From: Thermodesulforhabdus norvegica
GTDB taxonomy: Bacteria > Desulfobacterota > Syntrophobacteria > Syntrophobacterales > Thermodesulforhabdaceae
Assembly (NCBI RefSeq): GCF_900114975.1
Contig: NZ_FOUU01000004.1
Span: 138,986-202,985, forward strand
Reading direction: 5' to 3'
DNA: 64,000 nucleotides
The notes beneath the pieces are model-generated. The model was given only the letters and a program-made list of their open reading frames with translations. It was not told the DNA's origin and did not search any database. The translations under genes and the position numbers were made by a program. Below are positions 9,098 to 18,392 of the stretch, one piece after another (the stretch's first letter is position 1; every line of letters starts with the position of its first letter).

Positions 9098-10093
9098 TTA
9101 ATCTATCGGCTTGTACTGGTCCGGAATCTGAAGGCCTTTTTCACTCCAGAATTTGTATGCGCCTTTGTGTAAGGGTATGGAGAGGCCCGTAACGCCGTTT
9201 TCAATGCTCATTTCGTTTGCCGCTTTATGGGCTTTCCTCATGTGCTCCAGTCCCTGGGGAGAGAAAATTGCGGCCAGTGCCTGATAAACAATCTCCGGAT
9301 CGACATCCTTGTTGGCGGACCAGTAGGCGCTGTCCTGGAAGGTGACGACATCTTCGTCCTGTCCTCTGTACGTCCCCTTGGGAATTACGACCTTGGAATA
9401 GAAGGGATACTTATCAAAGAAACCGGCTTCAACGGCGTCGTTGTAAACGTTGATGAGGCGGATTTCATCCTGTGTGCTCGCTTCAATAATAGAGGCATTG
9501 GGATAGCCGACAAGAACCCAGAAGGCGTCGATCTTGCGGTCTTTAAAAGCCGCAGCGGCTGCCGAATAACCCAGAAACTGAGGCTCAATCTTGTCCCATA
9601 TACCTAAAGTGCGGAAAAATCGTTCTGCCGAAAGAGCAGCTCCGGAACCGGCATTACCCACGGCGACTTTCTTTCCAACGAGCTGTTTTGCCGAGGTGAT
9701 GTTGCTGTTTTTCAATACGACAAGCTGTGCAGGAGCACCGTAGAGGTAGGCAACGGCTCGTACATTGGTGTACTTGGTGGGGTCTTTCGGTAATTTGCCC
9801 ATGCGCCCCAGATAAAGGTCACCTGCGTACACAATACCGAAATCAATGTCGTGGCGGTGCAATCTTTTGAGGTTCTCGGCCGAGCCCCCTGAACCCTCAC
9901 TTGAAACCTCCACATCGGGAACGTTCTTGGTGAGGTAGATTGCTATGGCGTTGGCAAAGTAGTTAAAGGTTCCTCCAACGGGACCTCCTCCGAACGCAAG
10001 AAAGGCTTTTGCGGCAAATACGGTGGTCCCAATTCCCAGAGCAAGCATCCCGATTAAGGCCAGAGACATAGCAAGCCTGCCGAATCTTCTCAT
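9098..10093 (-). CDS. TAXI family TRAP transporter solute-binding protein
   Basis: A 331-residue periplasmic binding protein. A signal peptide (about residues 1-28, ending near FAAKA) precedes the TAXI-family opening FLAFGGGPVGGTFNYFANAIAIYL. Later stretches include KKVAVGNAGSGAALSAERFFR and AFKDRKIDAFWVLVGYPNA. The start has AGGAGG in good position. It provides substrate to the permease encoded downstream. Members bind glutamate, other amino acids or carboxylates; nothing here decides which. Confidence 0.93.
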   Translation of the reverse strand: MRRFGRLAMSLALIGMLALGIGTTVFAAKAFLAFGGGPVGGTFNYFANAIAIYLTKNVPDVEVSSEGSGGSAENLKRLHRHDIDFGIVYAGDLYLGRMGKLPKDPTKYTNVRAVAYLYGAPAQLVVLKNSNITSAKQLVGKKVAVGNAGSGAALSAERFFRTLGIWDKIEPQFLGYSAAAAAFKDRKIDAFWVLVGYPNASIIEASTQDEIRLINVYNDAVEAGFFDKYPFYSKVVIPKGTYRGQDEDVVTFQDSAYWSANKDVDPEIVYQALAAIFSPQGLEHMRKAHKAANEMSIENGVTGLSIPLHKGAYKFWSEKGLQIPDQYKPID

Positions 10094-10127
10094 CTGTAGA
10101 CCTCCTTTTTAAAGGTTACACATCCGG

Positions 10128-10172
10128 CCTCACACCTCACACCTCACATCTCACACCTTACATCTCACATCA
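10128..10172. repeat. CTCACAC/CTCACAT short tandem repeat
   Basis: About six imperfect copies of the heptamer CTCACAY (variants CCTCACA, TCTCACA, CTTACAT) run in tandem from roughly 10128 to 10172. The array reaches into the 3' end of the OadB-like gene, where a repeat unit supplies the TGA stop codon. It could arise by slippage. No function is apparent. Confidence 0.65.
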
Positions 10173-11289
10173 TAAAAGACCACAACACACCGGCTGCAAC
10201 GGCCGATCCGATCACTCCGGCTATATTCGGCGCCATTGCGTGCATGAGGAGATAATTACCGGGATCTTCCCGATTTCCGATGAGCTGTACCACTCTTGCA
10301 GAATCAGGCACGGCAGAAACACCTGCAGCTCCAAGAAGCGGATTGATTTTGGTTTTGCAAAAGATGTTCATAATCTTTGCGAATATGATTCCTCCGGCCG
10401 TTGCAATCATAAACGAAGCTGCTCCCAGAAAAAAGATCCCGACCGATTTTTTCGTGAGGAACACATCGGCCTGAGTTGAAGCACCAACGGTGATTCCAAG
10501 CAGAATTGTTACTATGTCAATCAGTGCAGTGCGTGCGGTCTGAGCAAGCCTGTCCGCAACCAGACACTCCTTCAGGAGGTTTCCGAAAAAGAGCATCCCG
10601 AGAAGGGGAAGAGCCGCAGGGGCAAGAAAACAGCACATAAGAAAACCCACAACGGGAAAGATGATGCGTTCTCGTTTACTGACGGGACGGGGATCGGGCA
10701 TGCGGATAAGCCGTTCCTCTCTTGTGGTGAGAAGCTTCATTATGGGAGGTTGAATAACGGGGACCAGAGCCATATAAGAGTAAGCCGCTATTGCGATGGG
10801 GCCCACAAGCTCAGGAGCAAGCTTGGCGGAAAGGAATATGGCCGTGGGACCATCGGCTCCACCGATAATTCCGATGGAAGCAGCTTCGTTTGCCGGAAAA
10901 CCCAGTGCCAGGGCACACAGAAAAGTTATAAAAATGCCTATCTGAGCAGCCGCTCCCAGAAGAATAAGCCTGGGCTGAGCAAGCATATAAGAAAAATCCG
11001 TCATTGCGCCTATGCCCAGGAAAATCAGAGGGGGATAGATTCCCTGACGAACCCCGAAATATAAGTAATTCAAAACGCTTCCCCGTTCGTAGATGCCCAG
11101 TCCGAAGCCCTTAAAAACGGGAACATTTCCCATGAGGATACCAAATCCGATGGGAACGAGTAGAAGTGGTTCGTAATGCTTGGCAATGCCCAGATAAATG
11201 AAAACACAACCCACGGCAATCATGATTAGATGACGGTAATCCGCCAGGGCAAATCCGGTGTTGGAAAGGAAATCGAGAACAAGCTCCAT
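10165..11289 (-). CDS. Na+-translocating decarboxylase beta subunit (OadB/GcdB/MmdB family)
   Basis: A 374-residue membrane protein of the family that couples decarboxylation of a biotin-bound carboxyl group to Na+ export. Family stretches are PLIFLGIGAMTDFSYMLAQPRLILLGAAAQIGIF, ASIGIIGGADGPTAIFLSAKLAPEL and AAGVSAVPDSARVVQL. The GGADGPT segment carries the conserved Asp implicated in Na+ and proton coupling. A gamma-like subunit lies 4 bp upstream. No carboxyltransferase alpha subunit or biotin carrier is present in the window, so the decarboxylated substrate (methylmalonyl-CoA, glutaconyl-CoA or oxaloacetate) is undetermined. Confidence 0.9.
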   Translation of the reverse strand: MELVLDFLSNTGFALADYRHLIMIAVGCVFIYLGIAKHYEPLLLVPIGFGILMGNVPVFKGFGLGIYERGSVLNYLYFGVRQGIYPPLIFLGIGAMTDFSYMLAQPRLILLGAAAQIGIFITFLCALALGFPANEAASIGIIGGADGPTAIFLSAKLAPELVGPIAIAAYSYMALVPVIQPPIMKLLTTREERLIRMPDPRPVSKRERIIFPVVGFLMCCFLAPAALPLLGMLFFGNLLKECLVADRLAQTARTALIDIVTILLGITVGASTQADVFLTKKSVGIFFLGAASFMIATAGGIIFAKIMNIFCKTKINPLLGAAGVSAVPDSARVVQLIGNREDPGNYLLMHAMAPNIAGVIGSAVAAGVLWSFMM

Positions 11290-11293
11290 AGGA

Positions 11294-11800
11294 TTAATCC
11301 TCCGCCGCTACTTCTCGTTCCGGAGATTTATCATCAGAAGATACGGCAATATCAATACCCCTCTTCCAGCAATAGTAACCCATAGCTTTGTCCCGGCACT
11401 CAACTATTACGCCTTTTTTAATCAGGTTATAAAGAGCCGAATGAGGCCGTGGGATACCGCGATCCTGGGCCTTTTCCAGAACTTCTTCAAGAGAAAAGGG
11501 TTCACCCAGCTTTTGAGTTATGAGTTCAAAATAGCGCATCATTTCATGGTCATGAGGAGAAAGCCATATCCTGACCTCGCGATGCCCGTTACCCTGTGGG
11601 GCCGGGGCTTCCTGAAGAACCTCCGGCTTGCTTTTCAGTCGTTCAAGAATGCTGCGTTTTGCGACGTCCAGAAAGTTCAGGATTCTGCTCAGATTTGCAA
11701 CAAAAAGAGACAGAAAAGCCAGTGCACTGAATACAACCGAAACCCCCAGAAAAGTTATGGTCCAGCCGTGAGCCTCCTGAATAGCCTTCAGGCCGTACAT
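11294..11800 (-). CDS. OadG-like small membrane subunit of Na+ decarboxylase
   Basis: A 168-residue protein with a single N-terminal membrane segment (TITFLGVSVVFSALAFLSLF, residues ~14-33) and a long cytoplasmic tail. This matches the OadG/MmdD-type gamma or delta subunit that anchors the soluble carboxyltransferase to the membrane beta subunit. The tail contains a winged-helix-like stretch (HDHEMMRYFELITQKLGEPFSLEEVLEKAQ) that is unusual for OadG. The start lies inside the end of the upstream cyclic-nucleotide-binding gene (13-bp overlap), with AAGGAG upstream. The assignment rests mainly on the membrane segment and on adjacency to the beta subunit. Confidence 0.7.
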   Translation of the reverse strand: MYGLKAIQEAHGWTITFLGVSVVFSALAFLSLFVANLSRILNFLDVAKRSILERLKSKPEVLQEAPAPQGNGHREVRIWLSPHDHEMMRYFELITQKLGEPFSLEEVLEKAQDRGIPRPHSALYNLIKKGVIVECRDKAMGYYCWKRGIDIAVSSDDKSPEREVAAED

Positions 11801-12237
11801 TGTGCATCTCCTTCAAGGGTGCCTGCCCTATGGTAGGCTCGCCTTGCGTGCATTATGGAAATGACTTTTTGAACAATCTTATGGCCCAATTGAGCATCCA
11901 TTCTGATAAGATCAAAAAGATCATTTCGTGAGAAGGCTATCAAATCCACATCGGTCAGGCATATGGCCGTTGCGGTATAATGAAAAGGACTCACCAGTGT
12001 TGACCATCCAATTGCTTCCCCCGGAGTATCAACAATCAGACTCCGCCGATTAGGATAAGCAAGCAGAACGGCGCCTTTTTTCAGAGTATAGAGATACTGA
12101 GCCGGTGATTTTGCTCTGAAGATGACCTCCCCCTCATTCCACTGGGACGGGATTGCGAGCCTGGCCAGCTTCAGGAGCTCCGAATCTTCGAATTCTCTGA
12201 AGAACCTGCACTTTTTCAGAGTGTTTACACTTATCAT
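11788..12237 (-). CDS. Cyclic nucleotide-binding domain protein
   Basis: About 149 residues forming a single cNMP-binding (cupin-like) domain: FREFEDSELLKLARLA, WNEGEVIFRAKSPAQYLYTLKKGAVLL, then DTPGEAIGWSTLVSPFHYTATAICLTDVDLIAF. There is no DNA-binding domain after it, so it is not a complete CRP/FNR regulator. The ATG at 12237 (MISVNTLKKC) has GGAAGAGGG upstream; earlier in-frame ATGs exist at 12261 and 12315. It is the first gene of the decarboxylase/TRAP cluster and may tune it at the protein level; this is inference. Confidence 0.8.
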   Translation of the reverse strand: MISVNTLKKCRFFREFEDSELLKLARLAIPSQWNEGEVIFRAKSPAQYLYTLKKGAVLLAYPNRRSLIVDTPGEAIGWSTLVSPFHYTATAICLTDVDLIAFSRNDLFDLIRMDAQLGHKIVQKVISIMHARRAYHRAGTLEGDAQCTA

Positions 12238-12458
12238 TCTTGACCCTCTTCCGACTTCCATGACCGATAGCCTGACCGATGGGCAGTGTTTACCATAACA
12301 ATTTCCGTGCCGCACTAAAAAAAAAACAGCCCGAGAAGACGATTCTAAACTATGAAAGAGATCCCCTTCCGGTTATTCTGAAAGCCGGCAAAGAGGTCAA
12401 TGCAAGTGCATTTATTTTCGGGTTTCGATATATATAACGGCGAGAAAAAGACTTTAAG

Positions 12459-12474
12459 TGGCGAAAATTCGCCA
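12459..12474. promoter_or_regulatory. Inverted repeat TGGCGAA-N2-TTCGCCA
   Basis: Perfect 7-bp arms separated by AA lie 22 bp before the start of the sensor kinase gene, in the divergent intergenic region. The symmetry suggests a dimeric regulator's operator or a small RNA hairpin. A degenerate half-copy (GTGGTGAAAATCGGCCA) follows immediately. No regulator is assigned. Confidence 0.35.
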
Positions 12475-12495
12475 ATCAGGTGGTGAAAATCGGCC

Positions 12496-15400
12496 ATGAA
12501 GTGGACGATTACCAGGAAACTGATTTCCTTTTGCCTTGTTGTTTCGCTGGTGCCGCTTATTATTCTGGGTATTTTTACGGTTCACTCCATACGCAAGATA
12601 GGGGAGCAGGCTGCCGTTAGCAGCTCGAGAGAGCTGGAGATCAAGATCAGGGAATCCCTGGAGTTAAGGGCTATTGAGCTAGCAAACCGGGTGTCTGAGT
12701 TTTTGAGAGCCTGTGAAGCCGACCTGCACACCCTTGAGCTTCTGCCGAGAGATCCCGAGGTTTACAGACAGTTTTCTCTGAATAAGAGAGGAATTGTCTG
12801 GACCCGTGTCGGAACCAATGAGAATTTTAAGGAGGTTCACCTTTCGATACCGTTGTACAGGGAGGTGGCTTTCATTGATCCGCAGGGCAATGAGGTCATA
12901 AAGATTCGCAATGATCAGGTTGTACCCTTTGATGAGCTCAGGAATGTAAGAGATCCGGCAAATACCGAGTATGGAGTGGAAACCTATTTCGTCGAAGCCG
13001 CAGAACTACCTGCGGGTGAAATCTACGTGTCTCATGTTACCGGATGGTATGTTACGAGGGATGAACAGCTCATGGGAGTTTCTTCCGTTGAGGAAGCCAT
13101 CGAAGGAAAGAAGTACGAAGGTGTGGTAAGGTTTGCTTCTCCCATAAGGGGCGATGACGGTCATCTTCAGGGTGTGGTGGTTCTCTCACTGGATCATCAG
13201 CACCTCATGGAATTCACTCAGCACGTTCTTCCTACGGAGGAACGGTTTGTCGTCTTTCCGAGCTACAACAGCGGTAATTATGCCTTCATGTTCGACGATG
13301 AAGGATGGATAATTACCCATCCCAAGTTCTGGGACATAAGGGGGATAAAACCCGACGGAAGCTTCTTTGATCCCACCTCCCCGGACTATGAACGAATGGT
13401 TCGGACGGGTCTGGCGCCTTTCAATCTCGACCACGTGCATTTCATTCATCCCAATTACGCTTTCATTGCGGAACAGGTACGAAAGGGCAGGTCGGGTGTT
13501 ACCAATACTTTTAATGTTGGAGGGATCCCGAGAGTGATGGCTTATGCGCCGATTTTTTACAATCGGGGCCCTTACAGGAAGCACGGCATTTTTGGCGGCA
13601 TAACGATAGGCATACGCACGGAGAAGTTCAACGAACCTGCGGAAAAGACGGGCAGACAGATCGAGCTTATTGTTGGCGTTATGAAGAAAAACCAGATCGT
13701 TGTGCTTCTTTTTGCCGTTGTGTCGGCCATCATCGGTGCATTGATCCTTTCACGGCGTCTCACACTGCCTCTGGTTCGCCTGACCGATGAGGTCAGGAGG
13801 CTGGCCAGAGGGGAACCTCCCCTCCGGAAAGAACCAATGAAAACGGGAGATGAGACGGAGATCCTCTGGGAAAGATTCCTGGAGATGACCTCTGAAATAG
13901 CCAGACATCACAGGGAGCTTCGTGAGACCCTCGATGAGCTTGCAAAGTCAAGAAGGGAAATCAGTCGCTACAGCCGGAGACTGGAGCGACAGGTAACGAT
14001 TTTAAAGCGCATTAACGAATTGAGCCAGTACCTCGGCGCCACCCTTGATCCGCAGCTCGTTTTGCAGAAGGTTCTCGAAACCGTGGTTCAGGGCATTGGG
14101 TTTGATCGATCCATTCTGTACCTCTACGATGCGGAAACCGATAGCCTGAAATGTTTCGGAACGGTCGGTTTTTCTCACCACGAAGAAACCCTGGCCAGGC
14201 GAGGGGTGTACAGGGTCGGGGTGCACGACTGTACTCCTGTAAGGGTCTTCAGGGAGTCCAGGACCCTTTACATCGGCGGTGTTAATTCAGACCCGATGGC
14301 TACGGAGCTGGACAAAAAGATAGCGAGCATTGCGGGAATCAATCACTACGTTTTTACTCCGCTCATTGCAGAGGGAAAGGGTATAGGTGTCCTCGGGGCG
14401 GACAATGCCAGGAGCGGAAGGATTATAACGGAGCAGGATATTGAATCCCTGGAAATCCTTGCCGGTGTTGCATCGCGGGCAATTGAAAGGTCAACCCTTT
14501 ACGGAAAAATCCTGGAGGAGAGGAACTTCATCCGGGCCGTTTTTACCCAGATGATTCACGGCCTTATCACCATGGATACGGAAGGGATTATAACGTCCGT
14601 AAACGATCGGGCTGCAGACCTGTTCCGCATGAAGGCCGAAGACGTCGTGGGCAGGCACTACAATGAGGTTTTATCGAACCACGAAGCACTATGCCGCAGG
14701 ATACAGAGATTCCTTTTGTGTAATACCGACAAACAATCCTTTGAAATTGAAATGCACGAAGATGGGAACGGAGTAGAGCGATATCTTGATGTGCAATTTT
14801 CGAGAATTTGCAGAGATGTGGACTCGGACATCATTCTCATGTTCTTAAGGGATGTGACCGAGAGAAAAAAGCTTGAAGAACACATTCAGAGGTCAAATAG
14901 GCTTGTGAGCCTGGGGACGCTTGCCGCAGGCATTGCTCACGAAATACGCAACCCTCTCACAGGACTTTCTCTTTTGCTCGATGACATTCATGACCATCTC
15001 GAGTCCAACCCTTCGACCCGTGATTCGGCAGCCCTCGTACGAAAGGCACTTCATGAACTCGATAGATTAGAGGAGCTGGTTGATAACCTGGTTCAATTCG
15101 CGGCTCAGAAAGGGAGAAATCGCCCTGTGAAGGCCGATCTTCGTCCTGTTATTGATAGGCTTGTTTTCTTTATCAGAAAGCATTGCAAACAGCAGAAAAT
15201 CGATTTAACCGTTTCCGTCCCTGACAGTCTTCCGGAGGTCGTGATGGATCCCAACAGAATTCAGCAGGCTCTTCTGAATCTGACCCTGAATGCTTTACAG
15301 GCAATGCCGAATGGTGGAAGGCTTACGATTGCGCTTAAAACCGTTAAGCCCTTTGAGACGGTTACCGGCAGGGAATGTGTGAGGATCTCTGTGGCCGATA

Positions 15401-15600
15401 CCGGAATGGGCATCCAGCCGGAAGATCTGCCTTTTATTTTCGATCCCTTTTTTACCAGACATTTTTCCGGAACGGGCCTCGGACTTTCTATCGTGCACAG
15501 CATAATAGTCGAACACGGAGGCTGGATTGGCGTAAACAGCAGACCCGGAGAGGGAACAATGTTTACTGTTGATTTACCCGTTGACGGAAAGGCGGGATGA
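12496..15600 (+). CDS. Multi-domain membrane sensor histidine kinase (Cache-HAMP-GAF-PAS-HisKA-HATPase)
   Basis: A 1034-residue sensor kinase. The first membrane segment is at residues ~11-31, followed by a large periplasmic double-Cache-like region (~35-375). A second membrane segment (~400-418), HAMP, a coiled coil, GAF (~525-665) and PAS (~690-790) come next. The H-box LAAGIAHEIRNPLTG contains the phosphorylated His near 815. The ATPase domain shows the N-box NLTLNALQAMPNGG, DTGMGI and GTGLGLSIV. The histidine-kinase class matches NtrB/AtoS-like partners of sigma-54 activators. The NtrC-type regulator encoded two genes downstream is the likely partner, with a flavoprotein gene in between (4-bp gap). 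Confidence 0.94.
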   Translation: MKWTITRKLISFCLVVSLVPLIILGIFTVHSIRKIGEQAAVSSSRELEIKIRESLELRAIELANRVSEFLRACEADLHTLELLPRDPEVYRQFSLNKRGIVWTRVGTNENFKEVHLSIPLYREVAFIDPQGNEVIKIRNDQVVPFDELRNVRDPANTEYGVETYFVEAAELPAGEIYVSHVTGWYVTRDEQLMGVSSVEEAIEGKKYEGVVRFASPIRGDDGHLQGVVVLSLDHQHLMEFTQHVLPTEERFVVFPSYNSGNYAFMFDDEGWIITHPKFWDIRGIKPDGSFFDPTSPDYERMVRTGLAPFNLDHVHFIHPNYAFIAEQVRKGRSGVTNTFNVGGIPRVMAYAPIFYNRGPYRKHGIFGGITIGIRTEKFNEPAEKTGRQIELIVGVMKKNQIVVLLFAVVSAIIGALILSRRLTLPLVRLTDEVRRLARGEPPLRKEPMKTGDETEILWERFLEMTSEIARHHRELRETLDELAKSRREISRYSRRLERQVTILKRINELSQYLGATLDPQLVLQKVLETVVQGIGFDRSILYLYDAETDSLKCFGTVGFSHHEETLARRGVYRVGVHDCTPVRVFRESRTLYIGGVNSDPMATELDKKIASIAGINHYVFTPLIAEGKGIGVLGADNARSGRIITEQDIESLEILAGVASRAIERSTLYGKILEERNFIRAVFTQMIHGLITMDTEGIITSVNDRAADLFRMKAEDVVGRHYNEVLSNHEALCRRIQRFLLCNTDKQSFEIEMHEDGNGVERYLDVQFSRICRDVDSDIILMFLRDVTERKKLEEHIQRSNRLVSLGTLAAGIAHEIRNPLTGLSLLLDDIHDHLESNPSTRDSAALVRKALHELDRLEELVDNLVQFAAQKGRNRPVKADLRPVIDRLVFFIRKHCKQQKIDLTVSVPDSLPEVVMDPNRIQQALLNLTLNALQAMPNGGRLTIALKTVKPFETVTGRECVRISVADTGMGIQPEDLPFIFDPFFTRHFSGTGLGLSIVHSIIVEHGGWIGVNSRPGEGTMFTVDLPVDGKAG

Positions 15601-15604
15601 TACG

Positions 15605-16846
15605 GTGAAGAGCTCGAGAGTTTATGATGTTGTCATCGTGGGGGCAGGACCTGCCGGATCTACGGCGGCAAGGGTTCTGGCCGAAAAGGGGTTGGAAGTT
15701 CTCCTTCTTGATCGGAAATCCTTTCCTCGACGCAAGGCCTGTGGGGGCGGCCTTGTCTGGAGGGCCCTCAAAGGGGTGCCCGCGGAGGTTGCAGAACAAT
15801 GCGTTGAAGCACAGCACAGGAGTGCCCTCCTTCACTTTGCATCCCTGAAGAAAACTTTCGTGGTCACAAAAAATTATCCCCTTATATCCACGGTGGATCG
15901 TTACCACTTCGATTACGCAATGCTGACCACGGCGAGGCAAAAGGGGGCAGTTTTCCTGAACAGGACCGGGTGCAGAGATGTAAGGATAAAGAGAGATGCG
16001 GGAAAGAAAAGTTTAATCGAGGTAACGGCAGGCGGAAGAAGATTTTTGACCCGTTACGTTATCGCTTCCGACGGTGCGGTGAGCCCTGTAGGGCGTCTTC
16101 TGGGAACCCCGGATGGCCGGATTTTAATACCCGCCCTTGAGGGTAGCGTAAGAAAGGAAGAGGTTCCGGTGCTGGAAGATCTGGCTCCTTCTCCGCGTTT
16201 TGATTTTGGCGTAATTCCAAACGGATACGGCTGGGTGTTTCCGAGAAGGGATACCTATTGTGTGGGGGTTGTGTATTACGGTCGATTCGGCGACAGAGGT
16301 AAATCCCTGCGGGCTCTCTTCCGCAGGTATGTCCGATGGTTGGGCCTGGATGTGACGCTGGTCAGAGGCGTGAAGGGATCGCCCATACCCGTATCCCCCA
16401 GAAAAGAACCGGCCGACCCGGGAGGGGTACTCTTTGCCGGGGATGCGCTGGGATGGACCGATCCGATCATGGCGGAAGGGATCAGCGGTGCCGTTATAAG
16501 TGGCATGGAAGCTGCTAACGCCATCATTGAGGGCGATGGAAATAGGGAGGAGGTATTTAAGGTTTACAGGCAGGCTATAAAGCGCAGGCTTTTTCGGGAA
16601 TATGCTTTATCGAGTTTTCTGGCCCGAATAGTTTACCATGTTCCGAAATTGCGTGACGGATGTTTTTCACTCTACGGTCAGGAAATTGCCGCCATTATAG
16701 CGGATGTGCTTTCGGGTTTTCGTTCCTACAGGTGGTTGCTTTTCTGGCCCTTTAACTACTTGAAGGCAATTGGGCTTTTTCCCATGAGATACTTGAAAAG
16801 CATTACGGGATCCGGTGACTATGGCTCACGTTTTGATAGTCGATGA
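15605..16846 (+). CDS. Geranylgeranyl reductase family FAD-dependent oxidoreductase
   Basis: About 413 residues with an N-terminal FAD-binding VVIVGAGPAGSTAA, followed by DRKSFPRRKACGGGLVWRAL (the Cys-Gly pattern of the family) and a C-terminal LFAGDALGWTDPIMAEGISGAV that closes the FAD site. The family reduces isoprenoid double bonds in quinone side chains, chlorophyll tails or archaeal lipids. With a UbiA prenyltransferase close by, a menaquinone-tail reductase is plausible. The GTG at 15605 is preferred over an upstream ATG at 15569, which would overlap the kinase gene. The 3' end overlaps the response-regulator start by 26 bp, so the three genes form one operon. Confidence 0.86.
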   Translation: MKSSRVYDVVIVGAGPAGSTAARVLAEKGLEVLLLDRKSFPRRKACGGGLVWRALKGVPAEVAEQCVEAQHRSALLHFASLKKTFVVTKNYPLISTVDRYHFDYAMLTTARQKGAVFLNRTGCRDVRIKRDAGKKSLIEVTAGGRRFLTRYVIASDGAVSPVGRLLGTPDGRILIPALEGSVRKEEVPVLEDLAPSPRFDFGVIPNGYGWVFPRRDTYCVGVVYYGRFGDRGKSLRALFRRYVRWLGLDVTLVRGVKGSPIPVSPRKEPADPGGVLFAGDALGWTDPIMAEGISGAVISGMEAANAIIEGDGNREEVFKVYRQAIKRRLFREYALSSFLARIVYHVPKLRDGCFSLYGQEIAAIIADVLSGFRSYRWLLFWPFNYLKAIGLFPMRYLKSITGSGDYGSRFDSR

Positions 16847-18203
16847 CGAGCCTTTCATATGTGAAAATCTTCAGAGAATTCTCGAAGAGGAGAATTACCG
16901 CACTCAGCTTGCCTTCGACGGGCAAAGCGCTCTTAAGCTTGTAGAGAAGGAATCTCCTGATCTTGTTCTGCTGGATCTCAGACTGCCCGACATGAACGGG
17001 CTGGACGTTTTGAGAACCATCAAAGAGATGGACCCTGAGATTTTCGTCATAATCATAACGGGTTATGCCTCCGTTGAGTCTGCCGTTCAGGCAATAAAGC
17101 TCGGTGCCTATGACTACATAAAAAAGCCCTTCAAGGCGGATGTTATAAAGCTTATAGTCAGGCTGGCTCTTGAAGCTCAGGGTTTGAGAAAAGAAGTTAA
17201 CTACCTGAGAGAACACAAATCCAGATTTCACGACGAGATAGTTTACAGAAGTGAAACCTTTTCCAGGGTCCTTGGTCAGGCCAGAGAGGTTGCCCGTCAC
17301 GGCGATACCACGGTTTTGATCATGGGAGAAAGCGGTACCGGCAAAGAGGTGATAGCGCGGTATATTCACGCCATGAGCCCGAGAAAGAATAAGCCCTTTA
17401 TGGCGGTAAACTGTGCTGCTTTCCCGGGAAGCCTTCTGGAAAGTGAGATATTTGGTCACGAAAAAGGTGCCTTTACGGGCGCCGTTCAGAAACGGGCCGG
17501 TCTGTTTGAAGCTGCTTCTGGGGGAACTCTGTTTCTCGATGAAGTGGCAGAAATGGACCTGAACGTTCAGGCAAAACTTCTTCGGGTTCTGGAAGAGAAA
17601 AAGGTAAGACGCCTTGGAAGTACGCGTCTGTACGACGTGGACGTGCGAATTATAGCCGCAACCAACAAGGATCTTCAGAAGGCAGTCAGAGACGGGAGGT
17701 TCCGGGAGGACCTTTTTTACCGGTTGAACGTCTTCCCCATCGTTATTCCCCCGCTTCGGGAAAGGCCGGAAGACATTATGGCGCTGGCGGAATTCTTTAT
17801 GAAACATTATGCAAGAAAGTTCGGCAAAGATTTCCAGAAAATAGGCTCCGATGCCGAGGAACTGCTAACGGGTTATTCGTGGCCGGGGAACGTAAGAGAG
17901 CTTAAAAACACGATGGAAAGAATCTGCATTATGCATAACTCCGATACGCTGAGGAAGGATCACCTTCCGGCAGAACTTTTGCCAAGCAGGGTCAAAGATG
18001 ACCTTCAGGCGGCCGTCATTAATATCCCCTTTCCCGAAGAAGGTCTCAGGTTAGACGATATTCTGGATCAGGTGGCAGCATCTCTTATCAGTGAGGCCGT
18101 TAAGAGGGCAGGGGGGAACATTTCGCTTGCCGCAAGACTCCTGGGCATTCCCCGGGGAACCCTGCGTTACAAACTTGACAAATACGGCATAACCTTAAAC
18201 TAA
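16821..18203 (+). CDS. Sigma-54-dependent response regulator (NtrC family)
   Basis: A 460-residue protein: a receiver domain (VLIVDDEPFI; phospho-Asp in LVLLDLRLPDMNG near residue 52), a AAA+ domain with Walker A GESGTGKE (~170) and the sigma-54-contacting GAFTGA loop (~217), and a C-terminal Fis-type helix-turn-helix (NISLAARLLGIPRGTLRYKL). It activates transcription from -24/-12 promoters on phosphorylation. The likely partner is the kinase at 12496. The start is the ATG at 16821; a GTG 6 nt earlier is possible. Whether it acts on the two sigma-54 pilin promoters in this window is open. Confidence 0.95.
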   Translation: MAHVLIVDDEPFICENLQRILEEENYRTQLAFDGQSALKLVEKESPDLVLLDLRLPDMNGLDVLRTIKEMDPEIFVIIITGYASVESAVQAIKLGAYDYIKKPFKADVIKLIVRLALEAQGLRKEVNYLREHKSRFHDEIVYRSETFSRVLGQAREVARHGDTTVLIMGESGTGKEVIARYIHAMSPRKNKPFMAVNCAAFPGSLLESEIFGHEKGAFTGAVQKRAGLFEAASGGTLFLDEVAEMDLNVQAKLLRVLEEKKVRRLGSTRLYDVDVRIIAATNKDLQKAVRDGRFREDLFYRLNVFPIVIPPLRERPEDIMALAEFFMKHYARKFGKDFQKIGSDAEELLTGYSWPGNVRELKNTMERICIMHNSDTLRKDHLPAELLPSRVKDDLQAAVINIPFPEEGLRLDDILDQVAASLISEAVKRAGGNISLAARLLGIPRGTLRYKLDKYGITLN

Positions 18204-18392
18204 AGGCTCCGGGAAAGAGCCCGGTGAAGTCGTAAAAGAGTTTTCCCGGTCTGATCGAATCTCGAATGAGGAGCCGGGCAGTCGTTGCGATGTACATGAT
18301 GCCCGTTGGTATGCTTGCGACGGAATATTTGAATGACCCGTGGATTTTTGCCGAAACTTGGTGAGACGGCGCTGTTTTGAACGGGGATAAAT

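Noticed and set aside
16803..17807. Long open frame antisense to the NtrC-type regulator (334 codons)
   Set aside because: The regulator's domains are unmistakable on the plus strand; the antisense frame has no support.
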